NCBI RefSeq assembly: GCF_947502445.1
Contig: NZ_CANMZW010000002.1
Span: 186,001-250,000, forward strand
Direction: 5' to 3'
Length of the DNA: 64,000 nucleotides
Source of the DNA: an uncultured Brevibacillus sp.
GTDB lineage: Bacteria; Bacillota; Bacilli; Brevibacillales; Brevibacillaceae
This document shows positions 53,633 through 63,398 of this stretch, in pieces (the first letter of the stretch is position 1; the number at the start of each line of letters is the position of its first letter). The translations under genes were made by a program, and so were the position numbers. The notes beneath the pieces are model-generated. The model saw only the letters and a list, made by a program, of their open reading frames with translations. It was not told where the DNA came from and searched no databases.

Positions 53633-54916
53633 GTGACCAATCAGGCTTTATTTGCTATTGGTATTTTTTTAGTTACATACGCATTCATTATTAGTGAAAA
53701 ATTGCATCGCACGATCGTTGCCATGTGCGGCGGAATCCTAATGGTGTTGTTCGGTATCGTAACGCAGGAGCAAGCGATTCATCATATCGACTTCAATACC
53801 CTAGGACTACTCATAGGGATGATGATTCTCGTTGCTGTAACAGCGCAAACAGGAGTTTTCAAATACGTCGCTATTCGGGCAGCAAAGGCTGCCAAGGGTA
53901 AGCCTGTTCGAATCCTTGTCTACCTAAGTATTATTACGGCACTCGCCTCTGCTTTTTTGGATAATGTCACAACAGTACTATTGATTGTACCCGTGACTTT
54001 TAGCATCGCGCGTCAGCTACAGCTCAATCCGGTTCCTTTTTTAATTAGCGAAATTATATCGTCCAATGCTGGTGGTACAGCTACGTTAATCGGGGACCCA
54101 CCGAATATTATGATCGGCAGCTCGGTTCCAGAGCTGGACTTCATGTCATTTCTTGTGAATCTTAGTCCAATCATTATCATCATCATGGCTGCTACTATCA
54201 TTTGTCTGGTGCTGATTTATCGAAAACAACTCGTTACCACACCAGAATTAAGTGCGAAAATCATGCAATTAAATGAACGTGACGAGATCACCGATACGAA
54301 GCTGCTGAAAAAATCTTTAACTGTGATGGCTTTAACCATTATTGGTTTTATGCTGCATGGTGCCCTGCATCTGGAATCAGCAACAATCGCACTAACAGGA
54401 GCATTTCTCCTGCTCTTGATAACAGGTGAGCATTATTTGGAAGACGCAATCAGTAAAGTAGAATGGAGCACGATTTTCTTTTTTATCGGCCTGTTTGTAC
54501 TTGTTTCTGGACTTGTAGAAACGGGAGTTATTGCCAAATTGGCAGGCGAAGCAATCAAGCTGACTGGCGCCGATCCATTGAAGACATCCCTGCTCATTCT
54601 TTGGCTGAGTGCAATCGCATCCGCCTTTGTCGATAATATTCCATTCGTCGCGACCATGATCCCGATGATCAAGGAAATGGGCGCACTTGGAATCACAAAC
54701 TTGGAACCGCTCTGGTGGAGTCTCGCTCTTGGCGCCTGCCTGGGTGGCAATGGTACGCTTATCGGAGCCAGCGCTAACGTTATCGTCGCTGGTTTGGCAG
54801 CAAAGGAAGGGCATCACATTGGCTTTGTGAGCTTCATGAAGATCGCCTTTCCGCTGATGATCATGTCCATTCTCATCTCTCATGTGTATGTATACCTGCG
54901 TTATTTTATTTGGTAA
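53633..54916 (+). CDS. ArsB/NhaD family ion transporter
   Basis: 427 residues from GTG at 53633 (AAAGGAG before it). About eleven membrane helices; conserved signatures ASAFLDNVTTVLLIVPVT and SNAGGTATLIGDPPNIMIG, repeated in related form as ASAFVDNIPFVATMIP and GGNGTLIGASANVIVAG. Transports Na/H or an anion; substrate not settled. Not obviously linked to serA upstream. Confidence 0.85.
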   Translation: MTNQALFAIGIFLVTYAFIISEKLHRTIVAMCGGILMVLFGIVTQEQAIHHIDFNTLGLLIGMMILVAVTAQTGVFKYVAIRAAKAAKGKPVRILVYLSIITALASAFLDNVTTVLLIVPVTFSIARQLQLNPVPFLISEIISSNAGGTATLIGDPPNIMIGSSVPELDFMSFLVNLSPIIIIIMAATIICLVLIYRKQLVTTPELSAKIMQLNERDEITDTKLLKKSLTVMALTIIGFMLHGALHLESATIALTGAFLLLLITGEHYLEDAISKVEWSTIFFFIGLFVLVSGLVETGVIAKLAGEAIKLTGADPLKTSLLILWLSAIASAFVDNIPFVATMIPMIKEMGALGITNLEPLWWSLALGACLGGNGTLIGASANVIVAGLAAKEGHHIGFVSFMKIAFPLMIMSILISHVYVYLRYFIW

Positions 54917-54928
54917 GGAGGAATTCGC

Positions 54929-55204
54929 TTGCTCCACTATACATTTGATGAAAAGCTGATAACGATCACAGAGACGAAGCAGTCTAGTGACGTTACCTTT
55001 CAAATCGAGATTCATTCAGAAATAATGCGCAGCCGTTTGAAGCAGGTGCGCAGCTTTTTTGAAGACAACAAGGATTATACCGATGTGCTGTTCTACTCCC
55101 GAGAAGACGGGACCTATGAGGTCATCGTTCGAAACGATATGATTACCGGCTTTTTGATCCACGCCTTTCGTTTTCAATGCTTGACCTCCTTGCGTTGGGC
55201 ATAA
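54929..55204 (+). CDS. Small protein of unknown function, downstream of NhaD-like gene
   Basis: 91 residues from TTG at 54929 (AAGGAGG seven bases before). Mixed alpha/beta; contains VLFYSREDGTYEVIVRNDM and a short hydrophobic C-terminus. Likely co-transcribed with the transporter, 12 bases after it. Not recognised. Confidence 0.6.
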   Translation: MLHYTFDEKLITITETKQSSDVTFQIEIHSEIMRSRLKQVRSFFEDNKDYTDVLFYSREDGTYEVIVRNDMITGFLIHAFRFQCLTSLRWA

Positions 55205-55214
55205 GCGTGAACAT

Positions 55215-55254
55215 AAAAAGACTCTGCCGAGAGCATACTCAGCAGAGTCTTTTT
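55215..55254. terminator. Shared terminator between the 91-residue gene and the HAD gene
   Basis: AAAAAGACTCTGC / GCAGAGTCTTTTT stem, 13 pairs, 14-base loop. Convergent genes. Confidence 0.9.
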
Positions 55255-55261
55255 CATGCTT

Positions 55262-56398
55262 CTATTCCAAAATAGACAAGATTTCACGAACATCGTTCAA
55301 AATGTAATCTGCCTTCTCTTCTTCAAATTTGGCACGCGCGTCCTGTCCAGATAGTCCGGTTAGTGTCGCAGCGAATTTGCAGCCAATGGAGCGTGCTGCC
55401 AGGAAATCAGCCAGGGAATCCCCAACGATCAGCACTTCCTCTCCGTTTGCTATCGGCAAGGAATAGTTCACGACCTTACTGTTTGGCGTCGTTAATCCAA
55501 GCAGACCTTTTACATATGAGAATGGATGCGGCTTGGACATCGGTGCGTTGGCAGGATACTCTTCTTCAGCCTCGAGGACATGTGAAGCTGTCACCACACG
55601 ATTCTGGTCAAACCATTCCAAAATCTGCATTTCGTTCAGTGGAACATGCGTTTCGATTGTTGGACGTCCTGTTCCAATACCGATGGTGTACCCTTTTTCT
55701 TTCAGGGTACGGAATAGCTCAACCATTTCAGCAGGTGGCACGATTGGAATTTCATCCGTTAAAAAGCCCTTTTTACCTGGCTGCATCGTTTCACGACCGA
55801 TTGAAGCTGCTACCCGATCATCACCTAAGTACCATTCCTGGAACGTTTTTTGAACCAGCTGCCATAAATCACTGTTGCGTGAGAACATTTCTGTTTTCAC
55901 ACCGCAGCGCTCTTCTGCAATGACATTCAAATAGAGCAGCATTTCGGCTTTTTGCGCAGAGCCCTTTGCAAAATCAGCAGTAAAAGCAGCGTAGTCCACT
56001 TGGAAATCAGGTGCATGAGCTGCTCCCCATTCTCTAATTTGCGCAAGCTGTGGTCGGTCAATTTGACCTGCAAGCATGTTGGTTGCTTCTGTACCCAATT
56101 GTGGCTTCAGTACCTCAATCAAACGAATCAATTGATAGGAGAATGCCAGGAAAACCATATCCCAGTTCGAATTGATTCCACGTGATTTAATGAAGTTCAG
56201 TACATCATCCTGAGCAAATACTTCAGCACGAACACGACGGATCTCAGACTCTTCCGGAGCTGATGAGAACGTGTTGTTTGTAAGTCCCAGGTATTGCGAG
56301 CTATAAAGCAGCTCCCACACGGTCAAAGCAGATGCATCAAAATAACGCTCTTCACTAAGCATAACCCCGTCAACATCAAAAAGGATCGTTTTGATCAT
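55262..56398 (-). CDS. HAD family hydrolase
   Basis: 378 residues. HAD motifs: DVDGVMLSE near residue 8 (catalytic Asp), GIGTGRPTIE for motif II, KPHPFSYV with motif III lysine and VGDSLADFLAA. A large cap domain lies between residues 40 and 200. Phosphatase-like; substrate unknown. Starts 15 bases after resE, so probably expressed with resDE. Confidence 0.82.
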   Translation of the reverse strand: MIKTILFDVDGVMLSEERYFDASALTVWELLYSSQYLGLTNNTFSSAPEESEIRRVRAEVFAQDDVLNFIKSRGINSNWDMVFLAFSYQLIRLIEVLKPQLGTEATNMLAGQIDRPQLAQIREWGAAHAPDFQVDYAAFTADFAKGSAQKAEMLLYLNVIAEERCGVKTEMFSRNSDLWQLVQKTFQEWYLGDDRVAASIGRETMQPGKKGFLTDEIPIVPPAEMVELFRTLKEKGYTIGIGTGRPTIETHVPLNEMQILEWFDQNRVVTASHVLEAEEEYPANAPMSKPHPFSYVKGLLGLTTPNSKVVNYSLPIANGEEVLIVGDSLADFLAARSIGCKFAATLTGLSGQDARAKFEEEKADYILNDVREILSILE

Positions 56399-56412
56399 TT
56401 CTCTCTACACTC

Positions 56413-58200
56413 CTATTTGTTTTTCGATTGCAACATCAGAGCAATGGTAAACGTCGTTCCCTCTCCCATTTTGCTTTGGACACTGATGGTTCCACCATGC
56501 GCTTCCACAATGTTTTTTGCGATCGCAAGACCCAAACCTGTACCGCCTTCCCGACCGCGCGTACGCGCTTTGTCAGCTTTGTAGAAGCGTTCAAATACAA
56601 ACGGCAGATCTTCCTGTGGTATGCCACTGCCTGTGTCGCTGATTTCTAGTAGTAAGGTTTTATCTCCGCGCGCCCGGATGGTGACACTGCCGTGACTAGG
56701 AGTGTGCCTGAGCGCATTGTCAACAAGGTTGGTAAGCACCTGCTCCATGCGATCAGGATCAATATGCACATGACTTTGTGTAGTAGACATCTCTAGCAGC
56801 AGTTGAATATCCTGCTCTCTCGCCAAATTCGTAAACTTGCGCTGGATGCGCTCTAAATACGGTCGAAGTTCCAAGGTTTCCTGGAACAGCTCTACGTGAC
56901 CCGCCTCCATTCGCGCTAGACTCAGCAGCTCATTCACGAGCTTGGTCATGCGAACAGATTCGTCATAGATGATTTTAGCTAATTCTTTATGCTCTTCTGG
57001 AGTTGTTACGATATCATCCACAATGGCTTCGCTATAGCCTTGCAGCATAGATAGCGGAGTACGGAGCTCATGGGAGACATTGGCAACAAAATCGTTTCGC
57101 ATTTTGTCCAGCTTGCGCTCTTGTGTGATATCTCGCATGACTGCGACTGCCCCACGAATGTGATTTCGATCGTTTAGCGGTACCATGACAAGTGCCCAGA
57201 TTCGGCCTTGCACAGCAATATCCTCGATTACCTCTTCCCCGGTCTGAACCTTTTGATAGAAAGAGAACAGTGGTACCGGCTCATCCGCATGCTGGTATAC
57301 CCAATCACGCAGGAAGCGCTCTGCAGGAGGATTCTTCACCGCAATTTTCCCAGTTTCATCGATCATTACGACGCCATCTACCATGCTCCGCAGTACACTT
57401 GCCAGCTGCTCTTTTTCCTTAGACAAGGCATCTACCAGTTGATTGAGCTTACTCGCCATCGTATTAAACGATGCAGCTAGCTCTCCCATCTCGTCAGCGG
57501 TTCTGATCGGAATTTCTGCGTGAAAATCTCCTTCTGCAATACGATGTGCCGTCTCTTTCATTTGACGCAATGGAATCGTAATGCGAGAAGATAAAAAGAA
57601 CGCAAATACCGTCGTCGACACAAACCCGATCACACCTACAACAAAGATCAGAAATCTAACTTCACTGACCGTATCATCAAAATCTTCAATCGCCTGGTAC
57701 ATGACCACTGATCCTTGTTTACCAGCGGATATCTCCAGCGGCACCGCAACAGCTAGCAGCTGAAGATTCCCAGAACGATCTGTGGAGCCAGCCGGATCAA
57801 TTTGCACATATAATCTCTCAGGAGCAGGATGTTTTCCTGCCAGGGCCTCACCCAGCTTCAGTCCCGGAGCATTCAGCAGCTGCTCTATCGGAATCTCTGG
57901 CAAACCTTTGCCCTCGCTCTTTCCAACGACCTCGCGCTTGTCATCCAGGACAATCATACCTGTATGATGTACCACGCCAAATGTCGATGCCATCTCCAGA
58001 GCCGTTTGCTTATCCTTGCTTGCAGCCAAACCAGTGGATAAGCCTTCTGCAAGCTCTTGCAAATTTTTGGTTTGCCGGGCGTTATAAAAGGTGTCAAAGG
58101 ATTGTACAAGCAGGAGACTGAAAATCGTTAAGACCAGTGCGAATAACGCAATAATGGTCATCCATAGCTTTCCAACTACGCTGCGAAAAATGACGTCCAC
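56413..58200 (-). CDS. resE: Sensor histidine kinase ResE
   Basis: 595 residues: two N-terminal membrane helices around an external domain (30-165), HAMP (about 200-250), PAS (265-360), HisKA with FVANVSHELRTPLSM (phosphorylated His near 369), and HATPase with DTGSGIPQEDLP and GTGLGLAIAK. Controls anaerobic and redox genes with ResD. Adjacent by one base to resD. Confidence 0.92.
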   Translation of the reverse strand: MDVIFRSVVGKLWMTIIALFALVLTIFSLLLVQSFDTFYNARQTKNLQELAEGLSTGLAASKDKQTALEMASTFGVVHHTGMIVLDDKREVVGKSEGKGLPEIPIEQLLNAPGLKLGEALAGKHPAPERLYVQIDPAGSTDRSGNLQLLAVAVPLEISAGKQGSVVMYQAIEDFDDTVSEVRFLIFVVGVIGFVSTTVFAFFLSSRITIPLRQMKETAHRIAEGDFHAEIPIRTADEMGELAASFNTMASKLNQLVDALSKEKEQLASVLRSMVDGVVMIDETGKIAVKNPPAERFLRDWVYQHADEPVPLFSFYQKVQTGEEVIEDIAVQGRIWALVMVPLNDRNHIRGAVAVMRDITQERKLDKMRNDFVANVSHELRTPLSMLQGYSEAIVDDIVTTPEEHKELAKIIYDESVRMTKLVNELLSLARMEAGHVELFQETLELRPYLERIQRKFTNLAREQDIQLLLEMSTTQSHVHIDPDRMEQVLTNLVDNALRHTPSHGSVTIRARGDKTLLLEISDTGSGIPQEDLPFVFERFYKADKARTRGREGGTGLGLAIAKNIVEAHGGTISVQSKMGEGTTFTIALMLQSKNK

Positions 58201-58201
58201 G

Positions 58202-58918
58202 TTATTTAGGCACCTCTAGTTTGTAACCGACACCCCATACAGTTGCAATCATGTTTGCAGCCTGAGGAGAGACGCGGTTTAGTTTTTCGCGCAAACGCTT
58301 GATGTGCGTATCTACTGTGCGCAGATCGCCGAAAAATTCATAGTGCCATACGTCTTTCAAAAGCTCTTCCCGCGTAAATACTTTATCAGGAGAGAGTGCT
58401 AGGTAGTGCAACAGTTCATACTCTTTTGGAGTTAGACTAACCTCTTGACCACTAGCAATCACTTTGTGCGCATCATGATCAATCGTCAGTTCAGGGAATA
58501 CGAGAACCGAATGGCTATTAAACGTCTCTGTTTTCAAATAGGCCGTAGCTGAAGAGCGACGAAGAATTGCCTTCACCCGATACATGACTTCCCGAGGGCT
58601 GAACGGCTTTACAACATAGTCATCCACACCTGCTTCGAAGCCATGGACGCGATTCGTTTCTTCCCCTTTTGCTGTCAGCATGATGATAGGTGTTGCCTTG
58701 AATTCACGAATCCGTTGACAAACTTCAATACCGTCCATACCAGGTAGCATAAGGTCCAGCAAAATAATATCGTAATCACTGCCAACAGCCATTTCGACAG
58801 CCTGTTCTCCATTATCTGCTTCATCGATCAAAAAATTTTCTCTTTCCAAGTACATCTTTAGCAGTCGGCGGATACGTTCTTCATCATCGACGACGAGAAT
58901 ACGTGCCATTTTTTCCAT
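58202..58918 (-). CDS. resD: Response regulator ResD
   Basis: 238 residues: receiver domain with D55 in LLDLMLPGMDG and an OmpR-type winged helix (ELLHYLALSPDKVFTREELL, HIKRLREKL). Regulates respiration and cytochrome genes such as resA. A terminator (58969-58998) lies between resC and resD, so resDE probably has its own expression. Confidence 0.94.
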   Translation of the reverse strand: MEKMARILVVDDEERIRRLLKMYLERENFLIDEADNGEQAVEMAVGSDYDIILLDLMLPGMDGIEVCQRIREFKATPIIMLTAKGEETNRVHGFEAGVDDYVVKPFSPREVMYRVKAILRRSSATAYLKTETFNSHSVLVFPELTIDHDAHKVIASGQEVSLTPKEYELLHYLALSPDKVFTREELLKDVWHYEFFGDLRTVDTHIKRLREKLNRVSPQAANMIATVWGVGYKLEVPK

Positions 58919-58968
58919 TCTCTACACCTCTTGACATTATGATTTCAAAATCTAATTGAAGATAGTCC

Positions 58969-58998
58969 AAAAAGCTGGCAGCAAGACCAGCTTTTTTT
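58969..58998 (-). terminator. Terminator between resC and resD
   Basis: AAAAAGCTGG / CCAGCTTTTT stem (58969-58978, 58987-58996) with an 8-base loop. Partially separates resABC from resDE. Confidence 0.8.
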
Positions 58999-59005
58999 AG
59001 TGAGG

Positions 59006-60235
59006 TTACACCCCTGCGTAAGAGTGCAGACCTGCGATGACCAGATTGACTACTACCAGCGTGATTAAGATAATGACAAATCCAATCACAGACATCCAGG
59101 CAGATTTGGCGCCAATCCATCCGCGAGACAGTCGCAAGTGCAGGTACGCGCTATAGAAGAGCCAAACGATGAGCGCCCAAACTTCTTTTGGGTCCCAGCC
59201 CCAGAATCGACCCCACGCCTCCTGCGCCCAGATCATGGCGAAAATCAAAGCTCCGAGTGTAAATACTGGGTATCCGATACTAATCGCACGGTAACTGATT
59301 TCGTCCAATAGATCCGGCTCGATGCCGTCAACGGATGGTTGAATAACTGCCCCCAACCGCTTGCGGAAGATGAGACGCAAACCACCATACAAAATAACAC
59401 CAGTAATGACTGACCACAACATCGTATTCAATTTGCGAGCCGCATCCTTGCCTTCCATCCACGATGGGGCTGTGAATAATGGCGACATCGGACCAGCCTG
59501 GATAATCGTCGAATCTGCAGGTGCTACCAAAGCTGGCATGGTGTATTCCGCTTTTACTTTTTCCATTTGCCCAAATACATTTGGCTGCGGCTGATTCATT
59601 TCAAAAACGGTTTTTTGATCCATTCTGGCGAAGGTCGATTCCATCAGGATGAACCCTACCAGCATTAGAACAACAGCAAGCACAACCTCCAGCCATTTCG
59701 TACTCTTGGTAGAAACCTGTTGAGGTACGGTGCGGATCAGATACATCAAGCCTGCCGCAAAGCCGACAGCAAGAATCCCTTCACCCAGAGCTGCCGTCGT
59801 CACGTGAATATGCAGCCAATAGCTCTGCAAGGACGGAATCAGCGGTGTTACCTCTTTTGGAAAAACATAAGAATAGGCCAACATGATCACGCCTAAAGGA
59901 AGTACAAAGGCACCAATAACATTCAGCTTGTAAATCCGATAGATAATCAAATAAGCCAAGATAATACAGTAATCCAGGAATGCCATGAACTCAAACATGT
60001 TACTCGTTGGGCTGTGTCCTCCGCCAATCCAACGTGCAATTACATAACCAGTTTGAGCTATAAAGCCTATGACAGCCAATCGATAAGCTATCGTACCGAA
60101 TCGTTTTTCATGTTGCTTAGGGTCGCGGCCCGCCCAGTTTTTCCCAGTCATCGAAACGACGAACACGATGGACGAGATCACATAGAGCAAAAACGCAATA
60201 TCCAATAACCAGTCACTCAATTGGATGAGCTGCAC
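59006..60235 (-). CDS. resC: Cytochrome c biogenesis protein CcsA/ResC
   Basis: 409 residues from GTG at 60235 (AAGGAGGT before it). Eight or so helices; the tryptophan-rich WWD motif is WGWDPKEVWALIVWL near the end, and the conserved histidines lie in LHIHVTTAAL and in YLHLRLSR. Handles heme for cytochrome c maturation with ResB. Confidence 0.93.
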   Translation of the reverse strand: MQLIQLSDWLLDIAFLLYVISSIVFVVSMTGKNWAGRDPKQHEKRFGTIAYRLAVIGFIAQTGYVIARWIGGGHSPTSNMFEFMAFLDYCIILAYLIIYRIYKLNVIGAFVLPLGVIMLAYSYVFPKEVTPLIPSLQSYWLHIHVTTAALGEGILAVGFAAGLMYLIRTVPQQVSTKSTKWLEVVLAVVLMLVGFILMESTFARMDQKTVFEMNQPQPNVFGQMEKVKAEYTMPALVAPADSTIIQAGPMSPLFTAPSWMEGKDAARKLNTMLWSVITGVILYGGLRLIFRKRLGAVIQPSVDGIEPDLLDEISYRAISIGYPVFTLGALIFAMIWAQEAWGRFWGWDPKEVWALIVWLFYSAYLHLRLSRGWIGAKSAWMSVIGFVIILITLVVVNLVIAGLHSYAGV

Positions 60236-60258
60236 GTCGAGTGTACCTCCTTGAAGCT

Positions 60259-61887
60259 CTAAGCCTTCGATTTTTCTTCAATCGTCACAGGTAATTTCAT
60301 CTGTTCAACGAGTCCGTCTACTTCCCGGCGCAAGCCAAACCAGTTTTTGTTTGTATGAGCAGCCATCATAATGGTTCCGTCCTGGATTTGAACCCAAATC
60401 CGGCGATGCTGCCAGAAGAAGCCCATTGCGACACCAATCATGAAGATGAACGAGCCAAAGTAAATTAACGGTACGGCTTTATCCATACGCACGTTGATCC
60501 CGGAAATATCGATCAGGTCAGGCATTTTGATCTCGATTCCGTAGGTAGGGTCCGATTTTTGTGTAAGAATCGAGCCCTGCAAATAAACCATTTTCTCACT
60601 TAGCTTCCCTTTTTCGTCCAATACCTCTATCGCAACCATTGGATTTTTAGGCAAATTGGTCTTAGTCGCTGGTTTACCGTCTTTGCCCATAATAAAGTCA
60701 GGGAAATAATCGAGCACCTTCACTTTGATCCCATCAGCAACAACTTGCTCTTGAGCTGGGTTGTACAAATCAACCTTTATCTTGCCTACTTCCTTGCTTC
60801 CGTTCTTCAAGTCGATCAAGTTGAAATTGAGTGCACCCAGCTGCATTTCTTGCATTCCAGACTGATACAAATAAAGACTCTCATGTACCATCGGATGGTT
60901 TACAATGATCGGGCCATTCTTAATTTCTACAAGATCAGGCTTGGCTCCTGGCAGATCTGCATTTTTGTTTTCGTACAAGATGGCATCCGTCTGATAATTT
61001 TTCGCGATGACTCCGCCGTTCAATTCCAGCTTGACCGGCATTTCATCCTCAGACCAGTATTCCGTCGTGTATTGCAGATTCTTGATGTAGTAAGGAGTAT
61101 TCGGGATCGCAACCGTTTCTCCCTCACGTACCCAGACATACTCGTCCAAGAAAAAGCCGGGTATGCTGCGCGCCAAAACACCGACCAAAAATAAAATCAA
61201 GCCTATATGATTCACATAAGGGCCCCAGCGGCTGAAGCGACCTTTTTCCGCCATGAGAGCGCGGTCAGTCTGGAAGATCCGGTAGCCTTTCTTCCGCAAT
61301 GTCTCTGCGGAGCCAGCCAGTAATTCTGCTTGATCCGTTCCTTGTGCAAGCTCCCCTTCTGCAAACAGCTTTTGTCCCTTCAGGAAGGATTTATGCTGAT
61401 TCAGACGTGGTTTTTTCAGTGCTTTGTACAATGGTACGACACGGTCGAGACTACAGATGACCAATGACGTACCCAGCATGACCAGAAGCGTGACAAACCA
61501 CCAGGATGAATACAGGTTATGGAATCCTAATTGATAGTAAATCGTACCGAGTGTCCCGTATGTATTGGTATAAAAACGTGCGACATCCGCTTCGGTCGGG
61601 ACGGGAACTGGAATGTATTGTTGCTGCGGAAAGACGGTTCCCACCGCCGAAGCGATTAGGATGACAATAATGATACCGATTGCAATTTTGACCGAGGAAA
61701 AATAGTTCCAAACCCGATCCACCATTTTTTTCGTGTAGGTCTGGGAACGACGCGCCATGCCCTCATAACGCATATCAGGAAACGCTGTCTGCTCCGAAAT
61801 TTGGATGACTAGCGGCTTGCCGCATGATTCGCAGAGCAGCGTTCCAACGGGATTGGTATGTCCACATTCACATTTTCGCTGATCCAT
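60259..61887 (-). CDS. resB: Cytochrome c biogenesis protein ResB with N-terminal Cys domain
   Basis: 542 residues from ATG at 61887 (GAGG seven bases before). Starts with a zinc-ribbon-like segment: cysteines C6, C8, C19 and C22 (KCECGH..LLCESCGK), followed by ResB helices (from about 65) and a large external domain, then a last helix near 480. ResB/ResC form the heme export and attachment complex. The Cys domain is not in every ResB. Confidence 0.88.
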   Translation of the reverse strand: MDQRKCECGHTNPVGTLLCESCGKPLVIQISEQTAFPDMRYEGMARRSQTYTKKMVDRVWNYFSSVKIAIGIIIVILIASAVGTVFPQQQYIPVPVPTEADVARFYTNTYGTLGTIYYQLGFHNLYSSWWFVTLLVMLGTSLVICSLDRVVPLYKALKKPRLNQHKSFLKGQKLFAEGELAQGTDQAELLAGSAETLRKKGYRIFQTDRALMAEKGRFSRWGPYVNHIGLILFLVGVLARSIPGFFLDEYVWVREGETVAIPNTPYYIKNLQYTTEYWSEDEMPVKLELNGGVIAKNYQTDAILYENKNADLPGAKPDLVEIKNGPIIVNHPMVHESLYLYQSGMQEMQLGALNFNLIDLKNGSKEVGKIKVDLYNPAQEQVVADGIKVKVLDYFPDFIMGKDGKPATKTNLPKNPMVAIEVLDEKGKLSEKMVYLQGSILTQKSDPTYGIEIKMPDLIDISGINVRMDKAVPLIYFGSFIFMIGVAMGFFWQHRRIWVQIQDGTIMMAAHTNKNWFGLRREVDGLVEQMKLPVTIEEKSKA

Positions 61888-61899
61888 TTCAATCCTCAC

Positions 61900-62424
61900 T
61901 TACGGCAAGATTTTGGACACTTTGTCCGCTATCATTGCTTCATTTAATTGACCGATGAAAATCTCCTTGACTTCCCCTTCCGGAGAGATGAAAAACGTAG
62001 TAGGAATCGGTCCAATTCGATACAGCTTTGTAATTTGCGATTGGCGGTCTAACACGATTGGAAATGTAACATTGAATTGCTTAACGAATGGCTCAACTGC
62101 GATTGGCGATTCACCGATATTCACGCCCAGTACGACGAGTCCTTTGTCCTTGAACTTATCGTATTGTGCTTGCAATGCAGGCATCTCTTCTTTACAGGGC
62201 TCACACCAGGTGCCCCAGAAATTAAGCACGACGCCTTTTCCTTTCAAATCACCAAGTGCCATCTCGGGTCCATTTAGCTGCTCCAGGCTAAAATTCGGAG
62301 CATTACTCCCTACTTTTACAGCTTGTGGATCCTTCACGAAGCTGGAATAAAGAGCAAAGACAAGTGCCACGAGCAAAAGGCCCAACACGGCAATCCGAAC
62401 ATAGGTACGATTGCTTTTGTTCAT
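61900..62424 (-). CDS. resA: Thiol-disulfide oxidoreductase ResA
   Basis: 174 residues from ATG at 62424. N-terminal membrane anchor (about 10-29), then a thioredoxin fold with WCEPC active site (C74, C77). It reduces the CXXCH cysteines of apocytochrome c outside the membrane. First gene of the resABC cluster. Confidence 0.93.
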   Translation of the reverse strand: MNKSNRTYVRIAVLGLLLVALVFALYSSFVKDPQAVKVGSNAPNFSLEQLNGPEMALGDLKGKGVVLNFWGTWCEPCKEEMPALQAQYDKFKDKGLVVLGVNIGESPIAVEPFVKQFNVTFPIVLDRQSQITKLYRIGPIPTTFFISPEGEVKEIFIGQLNEAMIADKVSKILP

Positions 62425-62475
62425 GTTGCCCAAACTCCCATCTATTACTAATAGAAATACAAGGTTTTCCTTTCT

Positions 62476-62481
62476 ATTATA
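62476..62481 (-). promoter_or_regulatory. Possible activator-dependent resA promoter
   Basis: A perfect -10 box TATAAT on the minus strand without a recognisable -35 box at 16-18 bases; such an arrangement is typical for activated promoters. ResD activates resA in B. subtilis. Confidence 0.4.
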
Positions 62482-62532
62482 GCGTTCCTAGTTTTTCCGC
62501 CAGCGCATAACTTATGAACAGATTTTGAACGA

Positions 62533-63282
62533 TCAGCGCTTTCGACCTTTGTCCCGCTTCTTTTGAACCAGGCCTTGTTTGAGCCTGTCTACTTCTGTCG
62601 TTGTCAAAGGACGAAATTGACCAGCTGAAAGTCCTTCCAATGTAAGAAACCCGAGCCGAATGCGCTCCAGTGTAATAACAGGATGTCCAATCGCGTCACA
62701 CATCCTGCGTACTTGCCGGTTGCGACCTTCATGAATCGTCAGCTCGACTAAAGCTCTGCCTGCTTTTGTGTCTGTGTTCAGGAGCCTCGCCTCCCCCGGA
62801 GAGGTCATTCCATCCTCCAGGCGAATACCCGTTGCGAGCTTTTTTACTTTCTCAGGAGTCGGAATGCCTTTTACCCATGCACGATAGACTTTGTCGATTT
62901 CGTAGCTTGGGTGAGCTAGCTTGTTTGCCAGCTCTCCGTCATTCGTCAAGATGAGCAAGCCGGATGTATCGTAATCCAAGCGGCCAACTGGATATACCCG
63001 TTCCTTGATCCCTTTTAGCAAATCGGTAACAACCCGCCTTCCTTGTGGGTCGGTTACACTTGTAATCACACCGGTCGGCTTGTAGAGCAGCAGATGCACG
63101 TGCTTCTCCAGCTGAATTCTTCGTCCATTCACCACGATCTGATCGCTTTGCGGATCTACTCTCGTACCGAGTTCGCGGACCACGCTGCCGTTCACTTGTA
63201 CCTTGCCTTGTACAATCAGCTCTTCACAATGGCGACGAGAGGCTACTCCAGCATGTGCCAAGACTTTTTGTAAACGTTCCAT
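62533..63282 (-). CDS. rluB: 23S rRNA pseudouridine synthase RluB
   Basis: 249 residues from ATG at 63282. S4 domain at the start (RLQKVLAHAGVASRRHCEELI), then the catalytic GRLDYDTSGLLILTNDGE with the aspartate nucleophile, and HEGRNRQVRRMCDAIGHP. Modifies helix 89-type region of 23S rRNA; also called YpuL in B. subtilis. Confidence 0.92.
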   Translation of the reverse strand: MERLQKVLAHAGVASRRHCEELIVQGKVQVNGSVVRELGTRVDPQSDQIVVNGRRIQLEKHVHLLLYKPTGVITSVTDPQGRRVVTDLLKGIKERVYPVGRLDYDTSGLLILTNDGELANKLAHPSYEIDKVYRAWVKGIPTPEKVKKLATGIRLEDGMTSPGEARLLNTDTKAGRALVELTIHEGRNRQVRRMCDAIGHPVITLERIRLGFLTLEGLSAGQFRPLTTTEVDRLKQGLVQKKRDKGRKR

Positions 63283-63341
63283 TGTATGGATCACCTCTAC
63301 AACATCATACCCATTCTTACCAGTGTGGACAAGAAAAAGGC

Positions 63342-63372
63342 AAAAACTTCCCCACCTGCAGGGAAGTTTTTT
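63342..63372 (-). terminator. Terminator after spmB
   Basis: AAAACTTCCC / GGGAAGTTTT stem (63343-63352, 63361-63370), 8-base loop; A/T tracts on both sides. Confidence 0.8.
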
Positions 63373-63398
63373 GTCGGAAGTGTAGCATAATTGTCGAA

